A stretch of 64,000 bases of DNA from Pectinatus cerevisiiphilus (GTDB taxonomy: Bacteria > Bacillota > Negativicutes > Selenomonadales > Selenomonadaceae). The stretch lies in the NCBI RefSeq assembly GCF_004341685.1, contig NZ_SMAA01000009.1, positions 1 through 64,000 of the forward strand, written 5' to 3'. This document shows, piece after piece, positions 1 through 8,761 of the stretch (position 1 is its first letter; every line of letters begins with the position of its first letter). The notes under the pieces are model-generated. The model was not told the DNA's origin. It did not search any database and saw only the letters and a list, made by a program, of their open reading frames with translations. The translations under genes and the position numbers were made by a program.

Positions 1-59
1 TAAGCTGGCAGGCTTATTTACAGGTTAGCACATTAGGGTTCACCGCTTAAGCTCTCTGG

Positions 60-89
60 AACCACGCGACTATCGCGTGGTTTTCTTTT
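60..89 (+). terminator. Rho-independent terminator of a transcript entering from the left edge
   Basis: A perfect hairpin (AACCACGCG, 5-nt loop, CGCGTGGTT) is followed by TTTTCTTTT. It ends a plus-strand transcript that begins outside the window. Bases 1-59 hold no ORF and could be the 3' part of an untranslated or structural RNA; I could not identify it. Confidence 0.75.
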
Positions 90-93
90 ATAC

Positions 94-125
94 AAAAAAA
101 AACGACTGTCCTTTTAGACAGCCGT
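94..125 (-). terminator. Terminator of the metNIQ operon
   Basis: Read on the minus strand, the arms ACGGCTGTC and GACAGTCGT (one G-T pair) are followed by eight T residues. It sits 15 bp past the metQ stop codon. Confidence 0.8.
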
Positions 126-139
126 CTCTAAGCTATTCT

Positions 140-976
140 TTAAAACGCTGGAACTATAGCACCTTTATATTTTTCTTCAATAAAGTTCTTAATCTTTTCT
201 GATTGCAGTGCTGCTACAAGTTTTTTAATTTCAGGGCGATTTTCATCACCTTTTCTTACTGCAATTATGTTCACATATGGTGATGAGGAATCTTCAATCA
301 CCAGTGCGTCTTTGGTAGGCACCAAATCTGCCTGAACAGCAAAATTCGTATTAATTACTGCTGCATCAACATCATCAAGCGAACGAGGCAACTGTGCCGC
401 TTCAATTTCCTGAATTTTAATATTCTTAGGATTATCAACAATATCCTGCACTGTAGCCTTTACGCCTATGCCATCTTTAAGCTTTATAAGGTTAGCCTGC
501 TGTAATAAGAGCAATGCGCGGCCGCCGTTGGTAGGATCATTAGGAATAGCGATCTGGGCGCCGTCTTTGATTTCATCTAAATTTTTTATCTTATGTGAAT
601 AAAGTCCCATCGGTTCAATGTGTATTCCGCCTGCATTGACCAGTTCCATGCCATGTTCAGCATTAAAGTTTTCTAAATATGGTTCATGTTGGAAAAAGTT
701 TGCATCCAATTCCTTATCATTAAGTGCCATATTAGGTTGTACATAATCATTAAATTCTGTGATCTGGAGATCAATGCCTTCTTTAGCAAGATCATCTTTT
801 ACCTGTTCCAGTATTTCTTCGTGCGGTACAGGAGTCGCGCCAACTTTCAAGACAGTTTTTTCTCCACTGCCCGAAGATGACGAACTATCTGCTGATTGAT
901 TAGTATTTGCTCCGCAGCCCGAAAAAACCAGCAACATCATAACAAAAGTAGATAACACAAATAGTATTTTCTTCAC
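140..976 (-). CDS. metQ: Methionine ABC transporter substrate-binding lipoprotein MetQ
   Basis: MetQ is the extracytoplasmic methionine-binding protein (NlpA family) of the MetNIQ importer. The 278-aa product begins with a lipoprotein signal: a hydrophobic stretch, then the lipobox FSGC with the modified Cys at about residue 21, then a Ser/Gly-rich linker. The mature part carries the family motifs VGATPVPHEEIL near 45 and a Gly/Asn-rich segment PNDPTNGGRALLLL near 145. Translation starts at a GTG with GGAGGA about 8 nt upstream. It is the last gene of the minus-strand operon metN-metI-metQ and is followed by a terminator. MetQ-type proteins bind L- or D-methionine and some relatives bind methionine peptides; the sequence does not separate these. 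Confidence 0.93.
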   Translation of the reverse strand: MKKILFVLSTFVMMLLVFSGCGANTNQSADSSSSSGSGEKTVLKVGATPVPHEEILEQVKDDLAKEGIDLQITEFNDYVQPNMALNDKELDANFFQHEPYLENFNAEHGMELVNAGGIHIEPMGLYSHKIKNLDEIKDGAQIAIPNDPTNGGRALLLLQQANLIKLKDGIGVKATVQDIVDNPKNIKIQEIEAAQLPRSLDDVDAAVINTNFAVQADLVPTKDALVIEDSSSPYVNIIAVRKGDENRPEIKKLVAALQSEKIKNFIEEKYKGAIVPAF

Positions 977-1048
977 ACAAAGTCCTCCCTCTATTAATTA
1001 TAAGTATTTTGCTATCCATTGTACTCCATAATATACCATTTCGCAATA

Positions 1049-1702
1049 TTATTTTTTATTCAACCGCATTGCTATCCGATTGCCAATAAACTGTACAAGT
1101 TGTACTACTACAATTAATATCACTACGGTCGCAAGCATGATATCAGGACGAAACCGCTGGTACCCATACCGTATCGCCAAATCCCCAATACCGCCGCCAC
1201 CGATTGTTCCGGCCATCGCCGAAGCACCAATAAGGCCAATGATGACAGTAGTCAGCTGCGATACAATACTGGACAAAGCCTCCGGTAAAAGGACATGCCG
1301 GATTATCTGCAACGGAGTGGCACCAAGGGACTGGGCTGCCTCAATTAATCCGTATGGGACTTCCTTGATAGAATTTTCTACCTGCCGACCGATAAAGGGT
1401 ATCGCTGCCAGCGTAAGCGGAACCATTGCTGCCGTTGTCCCTATGGAAGTGCCTACAATTATACGTGTAAAAGGTATTATTGCTACTAGCAAAATAATAA
1501 ATGGTACTGAACGTACTGCATTGACTATACCTGCCAATACCCTATTAAATGCCACACATTCAAGTATTTGTCCCTTAGCCGTCGTAACGAGTAAAACTCC
1601 TAATGGTATGCCGATCAAAGCTGCTATGACCATCGATACTGAAACCATATATATTGTTTGTCCCAACGCTTCAAACAAGCGCAGTATCATTTCTTCTGAC
1701 AT
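1049..1702 (-). CDS. metI: Methionine ABC transporter permease MetI
   Basis: MetI is the membrane subunit of the methionine importer. The 217-aa protein has about five hydrophobic segments and a BPD_transp_1 (MetI-type) domain. The EAA-type coupling loop reads EAAQSLGATPLQII near residue 122, which contacts the ATPase MetN. The start overlaps the end of metN by 32 nt, so the two are translationally coupled. Length and topology are normal for the family. Confidence 0.93.
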   Translation of the reverse strand: MSEEMILRLFEALGQTIYMVSVSMVIAALIGIPLGVLLVTTAKGQILECVAFNRVLAGIVNAVRSVPFIILLVAIIPFTRIIVGTSIGTTAAMVPLTLAAIPFIGRQVENSIKEVPYGLIEAAQSLGATPLQIIRHVLLPEALSSIVSQLTTVIIGLIGASAMAGTIGGGGIGDLAIRYGYQRFRPDIMLATVVILIVVVQLVQFIGNRIAMRLNKK

Positions 1703-2732
1703 AACCGATCACCTCTACTTTTAGTTCTTGTTTTTCCAGCCATTTTCTTGCCATTTCCACTTTCTCTGCACTGCCCTTCAGTCCTATTATCATCCTGCCA
1801 TAAGGAATCGCCTGGATTTGGTCCAAATCACCAAACAATATACTCGCATCTATGTCTGGTGCATTTTTTATAAGCTGCATAATTACAGGTTCATCTGCCG
1901 ATTCGCCAATAAAAGTCAAGCGCAGTAAAAGATGTCCTCCCTCAATAGGTTCTTTGGAAACAGGCTGCTGCCTAAAAGCACTCGGCAATTCGTCACTGAG
2001 CAGAACACTTATAAATTCACGTGTTATTGCTTGCTGAGGATTTATAAAGACATCTATGACAGGTCCTTTTTCAGCGATCACGCCATGATCAATGACAGCT
2101 ACTTTCGTACATATATCCTTTATCACTTTCATTTCATGGGTGATTATAACAACAGTTATTTGTAACTCCCTATTTATCTTTTTTATAAGATTAAGTATTG
2201 CCTGTGTTGTCTGCGGGTCAAGTGCCGATGTAGCTTCATCACACAACAGGATAGACGGTCCACTTGCCAATGCCCGTGCTATGCCGACGCGCTGCTTTTG
2301 TCCGCCAGAGAGCTGCGCAGGATATTGCTGCGCCTTTTGTTCCAGACCAACCAGTTTAAGTAAAGGCATAACTTTTTCCCTAATGGTTTTCTTATCTGTT
2401 CCTGCCAGCTTTAATGGAAATGCGACATTTTCATATACGGTAGACGAAGAAAGCAGATTAAATTGTTGAAATATCATACCAATCTTTTTACGCACCGCAC
2501 GCAGCTGTTTTTCATTCATTTTTGTCAAGTCTTGCCCATCAATTTCCACTGTCCCCTCGGTAGGACGTTCGAGCATATTAATACACCTGACTAAAGTTGA
2601 CTTTCCTGCACCTGAAAGACCGATAATGCCATAGATCTCTCCCCGGTCAATAGTTAAGCTTACATCTTTAAGTGCTTGTAATGGTCCTGACGAAGTCTCA
2701 TATATTTTCTTTATATGGGAAAGTTTTATCAT
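1671..2732 (-). CDS. metN: Methionine ABC transporter ATP-binding protein MetN
   Basis: MetN is the ATPase of the MetNIQ importer. The 353-aa protein shows Walker A GLSGAGKST near residue 38, the signature LSGGQKQR near 141 and Walker B ILLCDEATSALD near 160. The last ~80 residues form the NIL regulatory domain, which in E. coli MetN binds methionine and shuts off transport (trans-inhibition). It is the first gene of the operon. I saw no SAM riboswitch in the 228 bp between this gene and the divergent neighbour at 2961, so transcriptional control must be of another kind. Confidence 0.94.
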   Translation of the reverse strand: MIKLSHIKKIYETSSGPLQALKDVSLTIDRGEIYGIIGLSGAGKSTLVRCINMLERPTEGTVEIDGQDLTKMNEKQLRAVRKKIGMIFQQFNLLSSSTVYENVAFPLKLAGTDKKTIREKVMPLLKLVGLEQKAQQYPAQLSGGQKQRVGIARALASGPSILLCDEATSALDPQTTQAILNLIKKINRELQITVVIITHEMKVIKDICTKVAVIDHGVIAEKGPVIDVFINPQQAITREFISVLLSDELPSAFRQQPVSKEPIEGGHLLLRLTFIGESADEPVIMQLIKNAPDIDASILFGDLDQIQAIPYGRMIIGLKGSAEKVEMARKWLEKQELKVEVIGYVRRNDTALV

Positions 2733-2960
2733 TTATTTACACTTTCCTTTCTCAAAATAAATGTATTTGTAATATACATTGTTTATCATAAAAAAAACTT
2801 GCTGTCAATGCAACGCCTTATTTCCACCCGCAATTAATCCATAAACGGAATATATGAAAGCCAGCGTCACATTACAGATAGAAGCATTGACTTTAAAGAT
2901 GATACAACGTAAAATAAATAAAGTTGACCGTAATTATTTTTTAATAAGGATGGAATTATA

Positions 2961-3359
2961 ATGGGAATTTTTTCTCGCTTTTTCAATAAGCGTAACAACA
3001 AACAACCGGCACCTATAAAAAATACTGTGCCAGAAGAAAAAAAGACGATAAGAAAAGCTTTCGGCGTATATTGCCATGGTCATCACAACACCAGCGGCAA
3101 AATGCTGTGCCCTAAATGCAATGCGCTGCTCATGACAGCCATGACCAAGATTCAGCGTTGTCCATATGGTATAACCAAACCGCTTTGCCATATATGTGAA
3201 ACACCTTGTTTCGGACAGAAACAGACTATAGCCTTCCGCAAGATAATGAAGAATTCACGAAAAGGCATGTTCCTGCGACACCCCATCATGTTTATCAAGC
3301 AAAAGTTGAAAGAATGGGGCTTTGCCTATATGAAACAGAAACAGTCCCAGAAGAAATAA
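2961..3359 (+). CDS. YgbA-like Cys-rich protein (nitrous oxide-stimulated promoter family)
   Basis: This 132-aa basic protein matches the layout of the YgbA/PF11756 family. The Cys/His pattern runs YCHGHH near residue 38, CPKC near 50, CPYG near 68 and CHICETPCF near 77, followed by the conserved block with RHPIMF near 114. The cysteines suggest a metal or iron-sulfur site. In E. coli ygbA belongs to the NsrR regulon and is linked to recovery from nitrosative stress; the biochemical activity is not settled. The ATG start has AAGGATGG upstream. It is monocistronic, divergent from metN, with a hairpin immediately after the stop. The N-terminal ~30 residues are a Lys/Pro-rich extension. Confidence 0.72.
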   Translation: MGIFSRFFNKRNNKQPAPIKNTVPEEKKTIRKAFGVYCHGHHNTSGKMLCPKCNALLMTAMTKIQRCPYGITKPLCHICETPCFGQKQTIAFRKIMKNSRKGMFLRHPIMFIKQKLKEWGFAYMKQKQSQKK

Positions 3360-3412
3360 ATAAACCGCAGTATCAGCGAAGTATTGCCGATGCTGCGGTT
3401 TATTTATTTTTC
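3358..3412. terminator. Bidirectional terminator between convergent genes
   Basis: A 13-bp perfect stem (AAATAAACCGCAG / CTGCGGTTTATTT) with a 22-nt loop is flanked by A-rich and T-rich tracts. It serves the YgbA-like gene on the plus strand and the binding-protein gene on the minus strand. The left arm overlaps the YgbA-like stop codon. Confidence 0.8.
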
Positions 3413-4220
3413 AATCCTTTTTCGTTATATCTTTACCGAACCACTTCTCTGAAATCTGAGCCATTGTACCATCTTTTTTCATTTCATCTAAAACTTTTTG
3501 TACTTCATCCCGCAAGGACTTATTATCCATAGCAAAACCTATACCAAAACTAGTGACATCACCTATGACAATATCACGTGCTTCAAATTTATCAGGATGC
3601 TTATTCATATAATACCGGCCGGTTATTTCATCCCCTACAATAGCATCGATACGTCCATTTTCTAAATCCATAAAGGCTGCTATATAGTCAGGATATGCTT
3701 TTACTTCTTTAAGGGAATCCTTCAATGCCTGATCCTTATTTAAATTTTCTTCACCGGTAGAACCGCTTTGCGTGCCAACGGTTTTACCTTGTAAATCAGC
3801 TAAGGTATTAATGGATGAACCCTTTGTAACAAATAAAATCTGCCGGTTATCCATATACGGATCGCTGAAAAGCATGTTCTTTTTACGGTCTTCTGTTATA
3901 TCCAAACCGTTCCAAAGCACATCAACACGGCCGCTTTTCAGTTCTGCTTCTTTACTCGACCAATCAATCGGTTTAAATTCAACTTCTCTATTCAAACGTT
4001 TAGCAGCTTCTTTTGCCAAATCAACATCAAAGCCTGTTATTTCATTGTTTTCATCCCTAAATCCCATAGGTGGGTAGTTATCATCAAGGCCGACAACGAT
4101 CTTTCCCCCTTTATCAGAGCTGGAAGAAGATGAAGCGGCTTGGTTCTGGTCTTGCCCGCAGCCAGCCAAAAAAACGGCAGCAAGCATAACGGACAAACAC
4201 GCCAGTACAATTTTTTTCAT
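3411..4220 (-). CDS. Polar amino acid ABC transporter substrate-binding lipoprotein (family 3)
   Basis: A 269-aa lipoprotein with the lipobox LAGC (Cys at about 21) and a Ser-rich linker, followed by a SBP_bac_3 domain. The ligand-pocket motif near residue 48 reads DDNYPPMGFRDENN, and FDVDLAKEAAKRLN follows near 64. The domain binds polar amino acids such as Gln, Arg, His or cystine; the exact ligand cannot be read from the sequence. Its likely partners are the permease (4923) and ATPase (5571), which are transcribed divergently on the plus strand. That split arrangement is less common than a single operon. Confidence 0.9.
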   Translation of the reverse strand: MKKIVLACLSVMLAAVFLAGCGQDQNQAASSSSSSDKGGKIVVGLDDNYPPMGFRDENNEITGFDVDLAKEAAKRLNREVEFKPIDWSSKEAELKSGRVDVLWNGLDITEDRKKNMLFSDPYMDNRQILFVTKGSSINTLADLQGKTVGTQSGSTGEENLNKDQALKDSLKEVKAYPDYIAAFMDLENGRIDAIVGDEITGRYYMNKHPDKFEARDIVIGDVTSFGIGFAMDNKSLRDEVQKVLDEMKKDGTMAQISEKWFGKDITKKD

Positions 4221-4325
4221 TAAAAGTGCCTCCTAAAATATATAAAATACTTGATTTATAAAGTTTTACGCGTAATAATTATATTATAATTTACGTTTTA
4301 CTTTATTGCAATAAAAAATTACAAA

Positions 4326-4847
4326 GTGAAACTACGAAAGGAAAGAGAAAATATAAAAAATTTTTTATTTACGCTTGTCCTTGTGGCTTTCTTGCTCGTA
4401 ACGCCGCTTGCGCATGCTCAATTTATGCAAAATTATGATGAACTGCACGAAGCTTATGCCGTCAGCAGTTGTCTGCATCCTGGCACCCCTTCTATTTCTC
4501 TCTACATACAGAAAATTTTCCCGATGGACGGTTCGCCCGTTTTTTACACATTCGCAGCTTATGACAATACTTGGCGAAATCTTTTTACAGTGGATTCATC
4601 CGTTACTTTTCTCATTGACGGGCAGTCTTTTTCTCCAAACGCAAGGCTATTTTCACGTCAGCTAAGAACTTTCCCCACTGTCCATAATGCTTCCCGAGTC
4701 GAATTTATCTTATCCGACGCACTGATTGCAGGCCTTTCTTATGCACAGGAGGTTTCCATTATTTCCGCTGATGGAAAAATTAATTACAAGCTTCCCCCAG
4801 AAGAAATAGACGAACTAAAAAATATCATAAACCAAAATCATTATTGA
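4326..4847 (+). CDS. Secreted protein of unknown function
   Basis: I do not recognise the family. The 173-aa product has a basic N-terminus, a hydrophobic segment FLFTLVLVAFLLVTP and a plausible signal-peptidase site after AHA near residue 31. The mature part is about 140 aa without repeats or Cys clusters, and it looks beta-rich around residues 70-150. The GTG start at 4326 has no convincing ribosome site; an AAAGGAAAG lies inside the reading frame a few codons later, but no standard start codon follows it at the right distance. The gene lies between the divergent halves of the amino acid ABC importer and is 75 bp before the permease, so it may be co-transcribed with it. Confidence 0.6.
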   Translation: MKLRKERENIKNFLFTLVLVAFLLVTPLAHAQFMQNYDELHEAYAVSSCLHPGTPSISLYIQKIFPMDGSPVFYTFAAYDNTWRNLFTVDSSVTFLIDGQSFSPNARLFSRQLRTFPTVHNASRVEFILSDALIAGLSYAQEVSIISADGKINYKLPPEEIDELKNIINQNHY

Positions 4848-4922
4848 AGTTAATGCGGTTTCGTTTCTATTCCGCACCAACTTTATTCCAACTATAAAAT
4901 CTAGTCTTTCAGGAGTAAATTT

Positions 4923-5567
4923 ATGCACAGTATACTTAACACGATCACTTTAATGCTAGAAGGAACCGAAACTACACTACAGATATTTCTTATTACACTC
5001 GTTCTTTCCATTCCCATAGGCATGCTGGTTTCTTTAGCCAGGCTTTCACCATTAAAGCCGCTCAGCTGGCTTATGGAAATATACATCTGGATAATGCGTG
5101 GTACCCCACTGATGCTGCAATTATTATTCGTTTATTTCGCACTGCCAATGGCCGGCATAAAATTATCTGATATCGCCGCTGCACTGCTGGCCTTTACTTT
5201 AAATTACGCGGCATATTTTGCCGAAATATTCCGTGCCGGAATACAATCGATAAACCGCGGCCAATATGAAGCTGCCAAAACATTAGGAATGAGCTACCAA
5301 CAGACAATGCGCCGCATAATACTACCACAAGTATTACGACGTGTCCTGCCGCCGATAAGCAATGAAACCATCAATTTGGTCAAGGACACCTCACTTATCT
5401 ATATTTTAGCAATGAACGATTTGCTGCGCGTTGCAAGAACCATCGTCCAGCGTGAATTTGACATGACACCGTTTATGGTTGCTGCCGTCTTCTATCTTAT
5501 AATGACATTCGTTCTGACATGGATTTTTAAACGCCTTGAAGCACATTACGGGAAATATGAGGTCTGA
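4923..5567 (+). CDS. Polar amino acid ABC transporter permease (HisM/GlnP type)
   Basis: The 214-aa inner-membrane protein has about five hydrophobic segments and the HEQRo/His-Glu-Gln permease features. These include MRGTPLMLQLLFVYF near residue 58 and the coupling loop EAAKTLGMSYQQTMRRIILPQ near residue 119. Only one permease gene is present, so the transporter probably uses a homodimer. The ATG is preceded by CAGGAG. The ATPase gene starts 3 bp after the stop. Confidence 0.92.
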   Translation: MHSILNTITLMLEGTETTLQIFLITLVLSIPIGMLVSLARLSPLKPLSWLMEIYIWIMRGTPLMLQLLFVYFALPMAGIKLSDIAAALLAFTLNYAAYFAEIFRAGIQSINRGQYEAAKTLGMSYQQTMRRIILPQVLRRVLPPISNETINLVKDTSLIYILAMNDLLRVARTIVQREFDMTPFMVAAVFYLIMTFVLTWIFKRLEAHYGKYEV

Positions 5568-5570
5568 TAA

Positions 5571-6341
5571 ATGGAAAACAATACCACTATGATTCAAATG
5601 GATAATATATATAAAAGTTTTAACACTGTTCCCGTTTTAAAGGGAATCAGCTTAGAGGTAAAAAAAAGTGAGGTACTTGCCGTTATCGGTCCCTCAGGAT
5701 CTGGAAAATCAACATTACTGCGTTGTCTAAATACACTTGAAACAATTGATGACGGTACTATCAAAATAAAAGACGAATACTTGGCAAAAAGTGTAGACCA
5801 TAAAGCTGTATATGTCGATAAAAAAGCGCAAAAACGCATTTTGGGACATATGTGCATGGTTTTTCAACAATTTAATTTATTTCCGCATATGACCGTTCTT
5901 GAAAATCTCTTAGAGGCTCCTATCCATGTAAAAAAAATGGCAAAGACTGAAGTACTTCCCATTGCCGAAGAACTTTTACGCAAAATAGGCTTATTTGCCA
6001 AAAAAGATGCTTTTCCCAGCCGTCTTTCCGGTGGGCAGCAACAACGTGTCGCTATTGCCAGAGCACTTTGCATGTCTCCTGATATCATGCTTTTTGACGA
6101 ACCCACATCAGCACTTGATCCAGAATTAACCGTGGGTGTTTTAAACACCATGCGGCAACTGGCTGAAGAACAAATGACAATGATCGTGGTAACGCATGAA
6201 ATGGGATTTGCCCATGACGCTGCCAACAATGTCATCTTTATGGCAGATGGAAATATAATTGAAAAGGCTCCTCCGCAGGATTTTTTCAATAATCCACAGG
6301 AAGAACGAACCAAATCATTTTTAAAAAATATGCTTAAATAA
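5571..6341 (+). CDS. Polar amino acid ABC transporter ATP-binding protein (GlnQ/HisP type)
   Basis: The 256-aa ATPase has Walker A GPSGSGKST near residue 39, a Q-loop in VFQQFNLFPHMT near 98, the signature LSGGQQQR near 151 and Walker B IMLFDEPTSALD near 172, then the H-loop VTHEM. Compared with GlnQ it has a slightly longer insert (about residues 68-88, with VDHKAVYVDKKAQKR), as seen in the HisP/cystine-type subgroup. It forms an operon with the permease 3 bp upstream and is followed by a strong bidirectional terminator. Confidence 0.93.
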   Translation: MENNTTMIQMDNIYKSFNTVPVLKGISLEVKKSEVLAVIGPSGSGKSTLLRCLNTLETIDDGTIKIKDEYLAKSVDHKAVYVDKKAQKRILGHMCMVFQQFNLFPHMTVLENLLEAPIHVKKMAKTEVLPIAEELLRKIGLFAKKDAFPSRLSGGQQQRVAIARALCMSPDIMLFDEPTSALDPELTVGVLNTMRQLAEEQMTMIVVTHEMGFAHDAANNVIFMADGNIIEKAPPQDFFNNPQEERTKSFLKNMLK

Positions 6342-6363
6342 TTCTAGTTAAATATCTAAAAAA

Positions 6364-6412
6364 AACAGACCGGCTATCATATCAACTGATAGCCGGCCTG
6401 TTCTTTTTTCCA
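6364..6412. terminator. Bidirectional terminator between convergent genes
   Basis: A 16-bp stem with one mismatch (AACAGACCGGCTATCA / TGATAGCCGGCCTGTT) is followed by a T-run on the plus strand and by TTTTTT on the minus strand. It separates the ABC ATPase from the convergent secreted protein gene. Confidence 0.85.
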
Positions 6413-6418
6413 CAATTG

Positions 6419-7066
6419 TCACTTACCATTTCCATAAGCCGCAATTATTTCCTTCACTTTTTCTTTTGTTGTTTTTTCTACAACTGCTGGTGCTGGTTTT
6501 TTATTTGCCGCAATTCCTGCTGCCTTAAGTTCTTCAGGCCTGATTTGGTCATGCTGCCGCTGCATTAACTCAGCTTTATGTGTCGTTGCATAATCAATGA
6601 TAGTGTCATAAAAAATCTTATCCAAATTTTTATTTGACATCTTATCAAGGCTATCAACATTATCCTCCGCAACAGTCGCCAGAGGACTCCACCAAATATC
6701 CAAATATTCAGCTTGCACATAAGTTACCGTACGCGCACTAAGATCAATGTGCACTACTCCTGCAAATCCCCAGAGATTATTAAACTCACTAATATCTCCG
6801 TCGTTCCAGCGTCTCTTTTCTGTTACATCCTGTATTTCTATCCAATCGTACTGTTGCAAAACAGGCACTTCCAAAACATTTGTATCTGCCCAGCCGTCAC
6901 TACCGATTGCATATTTCATTTCCGCCTTATTAAAATAGTAACCTATTCTTGGGGATGACTGTACCCACTGATATACATCACTTGGTATATCCTGCGCTGC
7001 TGCTGTCGGCAAGCTCACTGTCAACAACAAAACTGCTGCTGCAAAAAAGACAATTATTCTATGCAC
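6419..7066 (-). CDS. Secreted protein of unknown function
   Basis: The family is not recognised. The product of about 215 aa has a signal peptide (hydrophobic FFAAAVLLLTVSL, cleavage likely after AAA-Q) and a mature part rich in Trp, Tyr and acidic residues. A charged Lys/Glu tail (KTTKEKVKEIIAAYGNGK) ends it. The start is uncertain: a TTG at 7078 abuts the AGGAGG directly, while the GTG at 7066 lies 12 nt after it. I prefer the GTG. The gene is monocistronic. It is probably a periplasmic or cell-surface protein. Confidence 0.6.
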   Translation of the reverse strand: MHRIIVFFAAAVLLLTVSLPTAAAQDIPSDVYQWVQSSPRIGYYFNKAEMKYAIGSDGWADTNVLEVPVLQQYDWIEIQDVTEKRRWNDGDISEFNNLWGFAGVVHIDLSARTVTYVQAEYLDIWWSPLATVAEDNVDSLDKMSNKNLDKIFYDTIIDYATTHKAELMQRQHDQIRPEELKAAGIAANKKPAPAVVEKTTKEKVKEIIAAYGNGK

Positions 7067-7078
7067 TTTCTTTATCAA

Positions 7079-7431
7079 CCTCCTAAAGGTAACATGCTGA
7101 TATTATACCATATCATTTATTTGGAAACAAAGCCCCAAAAATCCCTTACCGCAACAGATGCCAGCTTTATCTATGATTACCCTCCAAAACCAAAACTAAC
7201 AGCGTTAATCTTTACTATTCCGGCAAAGGTTTCAATAAAAGAACTAAATATAAATAGATTTTTCCCCAAGACTTATAGAGGTTTATCCTCGAAGTTTTAA
7301 ACCAATTTGATCGATTTATTGGCTTGTTACCATATTTCAGCTTGCCTAATTATTCCTCTTTTAGTACAATTAAGAAGTTATAAGATATGTATTATTACTT
7401 ATCTTTATTATTTTTAGGAGGTTGATTTTTA
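7079..7431. other. Intergenic region without a supported gene
   Basis: This divergent upstream region of the 6419 and 7432 genes is AT-rich. A plus-strand ORF here (7061-7300) lacks a ribosome site and family features. I looked for a purine riboswitch before the purine permease and did not see its conserved core. The AGGAGG at about 7419 belongs to the permease. Confidence 0.5.
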
Positions 7432-8736
7432 ATGTCTTTGAATGACAAATTCAAATTCACCGAGCGTAATACGACTTTGAATACTGAAATCATCGCTGGT
7501 ATTACTACTTTCGTAACAATGTCTTACATTGTTATTGTAAACCCAAGTGTCCTGAGCAAAGCCGGTATGGATTTCAACGGTGTATTCATCGCAACGATTT
7601 TAGCTGCTATAATCGGTACGCTAATAATGGGCCTCATCGCAAATTACCCTATCGCCATCGCTCCTGGTCTTGGTCTCAATGCCTATTTTGCATTTGTGAT
7701 AGTTCTTGGTATGGGCATTCCATGGCAATCCGCATTAGGCAGTGTTTTTATATCTTCAGTTGTCTTTCTGCTATTGTCTCTCACTAGTTTCCGACAAGCA
7801 CTGATAGAAGCCATCCCCCGTTCCTTAAAAGCCGGCATAAGCGGCGGTATTGGTCTTTTCATCGCTTTTATCGGCATGCAGAACTCCCATATAGTTGCCC
7901 CTTCTCCTGCAACTATCATAACCCTAGGCAACTTTGCCGAACCAGTCGCCTATATGACTATTATCGGTCTTATTATTACGATCATACTGCTTGTAAATGA
8001 CGTTCCCGCAGCAATTTTTCTAGGAATGTTGATAACAGCCATAGTTTCTTTCCTCATGGGCTATGTAACATTGCCTGATTCCATTTTCAGCCTTCCTACA
8101 GGTTTTGACAATACTTTTATGCACCTTGATATCGCTGGTGCATTTACGCCAAATCTATTTGCAATAATCTTTACCTTCTTCCTAGTAACCTTATTTGACA
8201 CCACTGGTACCATGATTGGTGTAGCCGAACAGGCTGGTTTAATTAAAAACAACAAATTCCCGAATGTCAGAAGTGCTTTATTGGCAGATGCTTTTGCCAG
8301 TACTTTTGGTTCACTGCTGGGCACATCACCGACTTCTGCTTACATAGAATCAGGCGCAGGCGTAGCAGCAGGGGGACGTACTGGGTTTACTTCTGTAGTC
8401 GTCGCTATTTTATTCTTCTTTATGCTTTTTCTCGCACCTATCGCCCAAGTATTGGCAGCCGTTCCAGCAATAACTTCACCTGCTTTGATCATCGTTGGTT
8501 TTCTAATGATGGGTAGTCTCAACCAGGTCGATTGGAACAATATTGAAGAATCTTTACCTGCTTTTTTTGTCTTATTTTGGATGCCTTTATCCTACAGCAT
8601 AACTAACGGTGTAGGCGCTGGCCTTATTCTTTATCCGCTCATAAAAATTTTCCGCGGTAAAATACGTGAGGTACATCCTTTACTATATGTATTTATGGTA
8701 TTATTTATAATACAATTCATTATGATGAATCATTGA
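7432..8736 (+). CDS. NCS2/AzgA-type purine permease
   Basis: The 434-aa membrane protein has 12-14 hydrophobic segments. It carries the AzgA-subfamily features: the N-terminal block TEIIAGITTFVTMSYIVIVNP, APGLGLNAYFAF near residue 83, FLVTLFDTTGTMIGV near 249 and LLGTSPTSAYIESGAGVAAGG near 291. Proteins of this group (AzgA, PbuG, PurP) import adenine, guanine or hypoxanthine with protons; the substrate here is unresolved. The ATG has AGGAGG about 7 nt upstream. The following glucosaminidase gene starts 25 bp downstream. Confidence 0.9.
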   Translation: MSLNDKFKFTERNTTLNTEIIAGITTFVTMSYIVIVNPSVLSKAGMDFNGVFIATILAAIIGTLIMGLIANYPIAIAPGLGLNAYFAFVIVLGMGIPWQSALGSVFISSVVFLLLSLTSFRQALIEAIPRSLKAGISGGIGLFIAFIGMQNSHIVAPSPATIITLGNFAEPVAYMTIIGLIITIILLVNDVPAAIFLGMLITAIVSFLMGYVTLPDSIFSLPTGFDNTFMHLDIAGAFTPNLFAIIFTFFLVTLFDTTGTMIGVAEQAGLIKNNKFPNVRSALLADAFASTFGSLLGTSPTSAYIESGAGVAAGGRTGFTSVVVAILFFFMLFLAPIAQVLAAVPAITSPALIIVGFLMMGSLNQVDWNNIEESLPAFFVLFWMPLSYSITNGVGAGLILYPLIKIFRGKIREVHPLLYVFMVLFIIQFIMMNH

Positions 8737-8761
8737 CATCAGTAAGGAGGATTTGATTTCA

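Noticed and set aside
1080-1724. 214-aa plus-strand ORF over metI
   Set aside because: It is the antisense shadow of metI; no ribosome site or recognisable family.
2733-2960. Possible SAM riboswitch before metN
   Set aside because: The conserved SAM-I core and a terminator hairpin on the minus strand are not visible.
7061-7300. 79-aa plus-strand ORF upstream of the purine permease
   Set aside because: It has no ribosome site and no family features, overlaps the divergent gene's 5' end and has AT-driven composition.
7301-7431. Possible purine riboswitch before the purine permease
   Set aside because: The conserved loop and junction sequences are absent.
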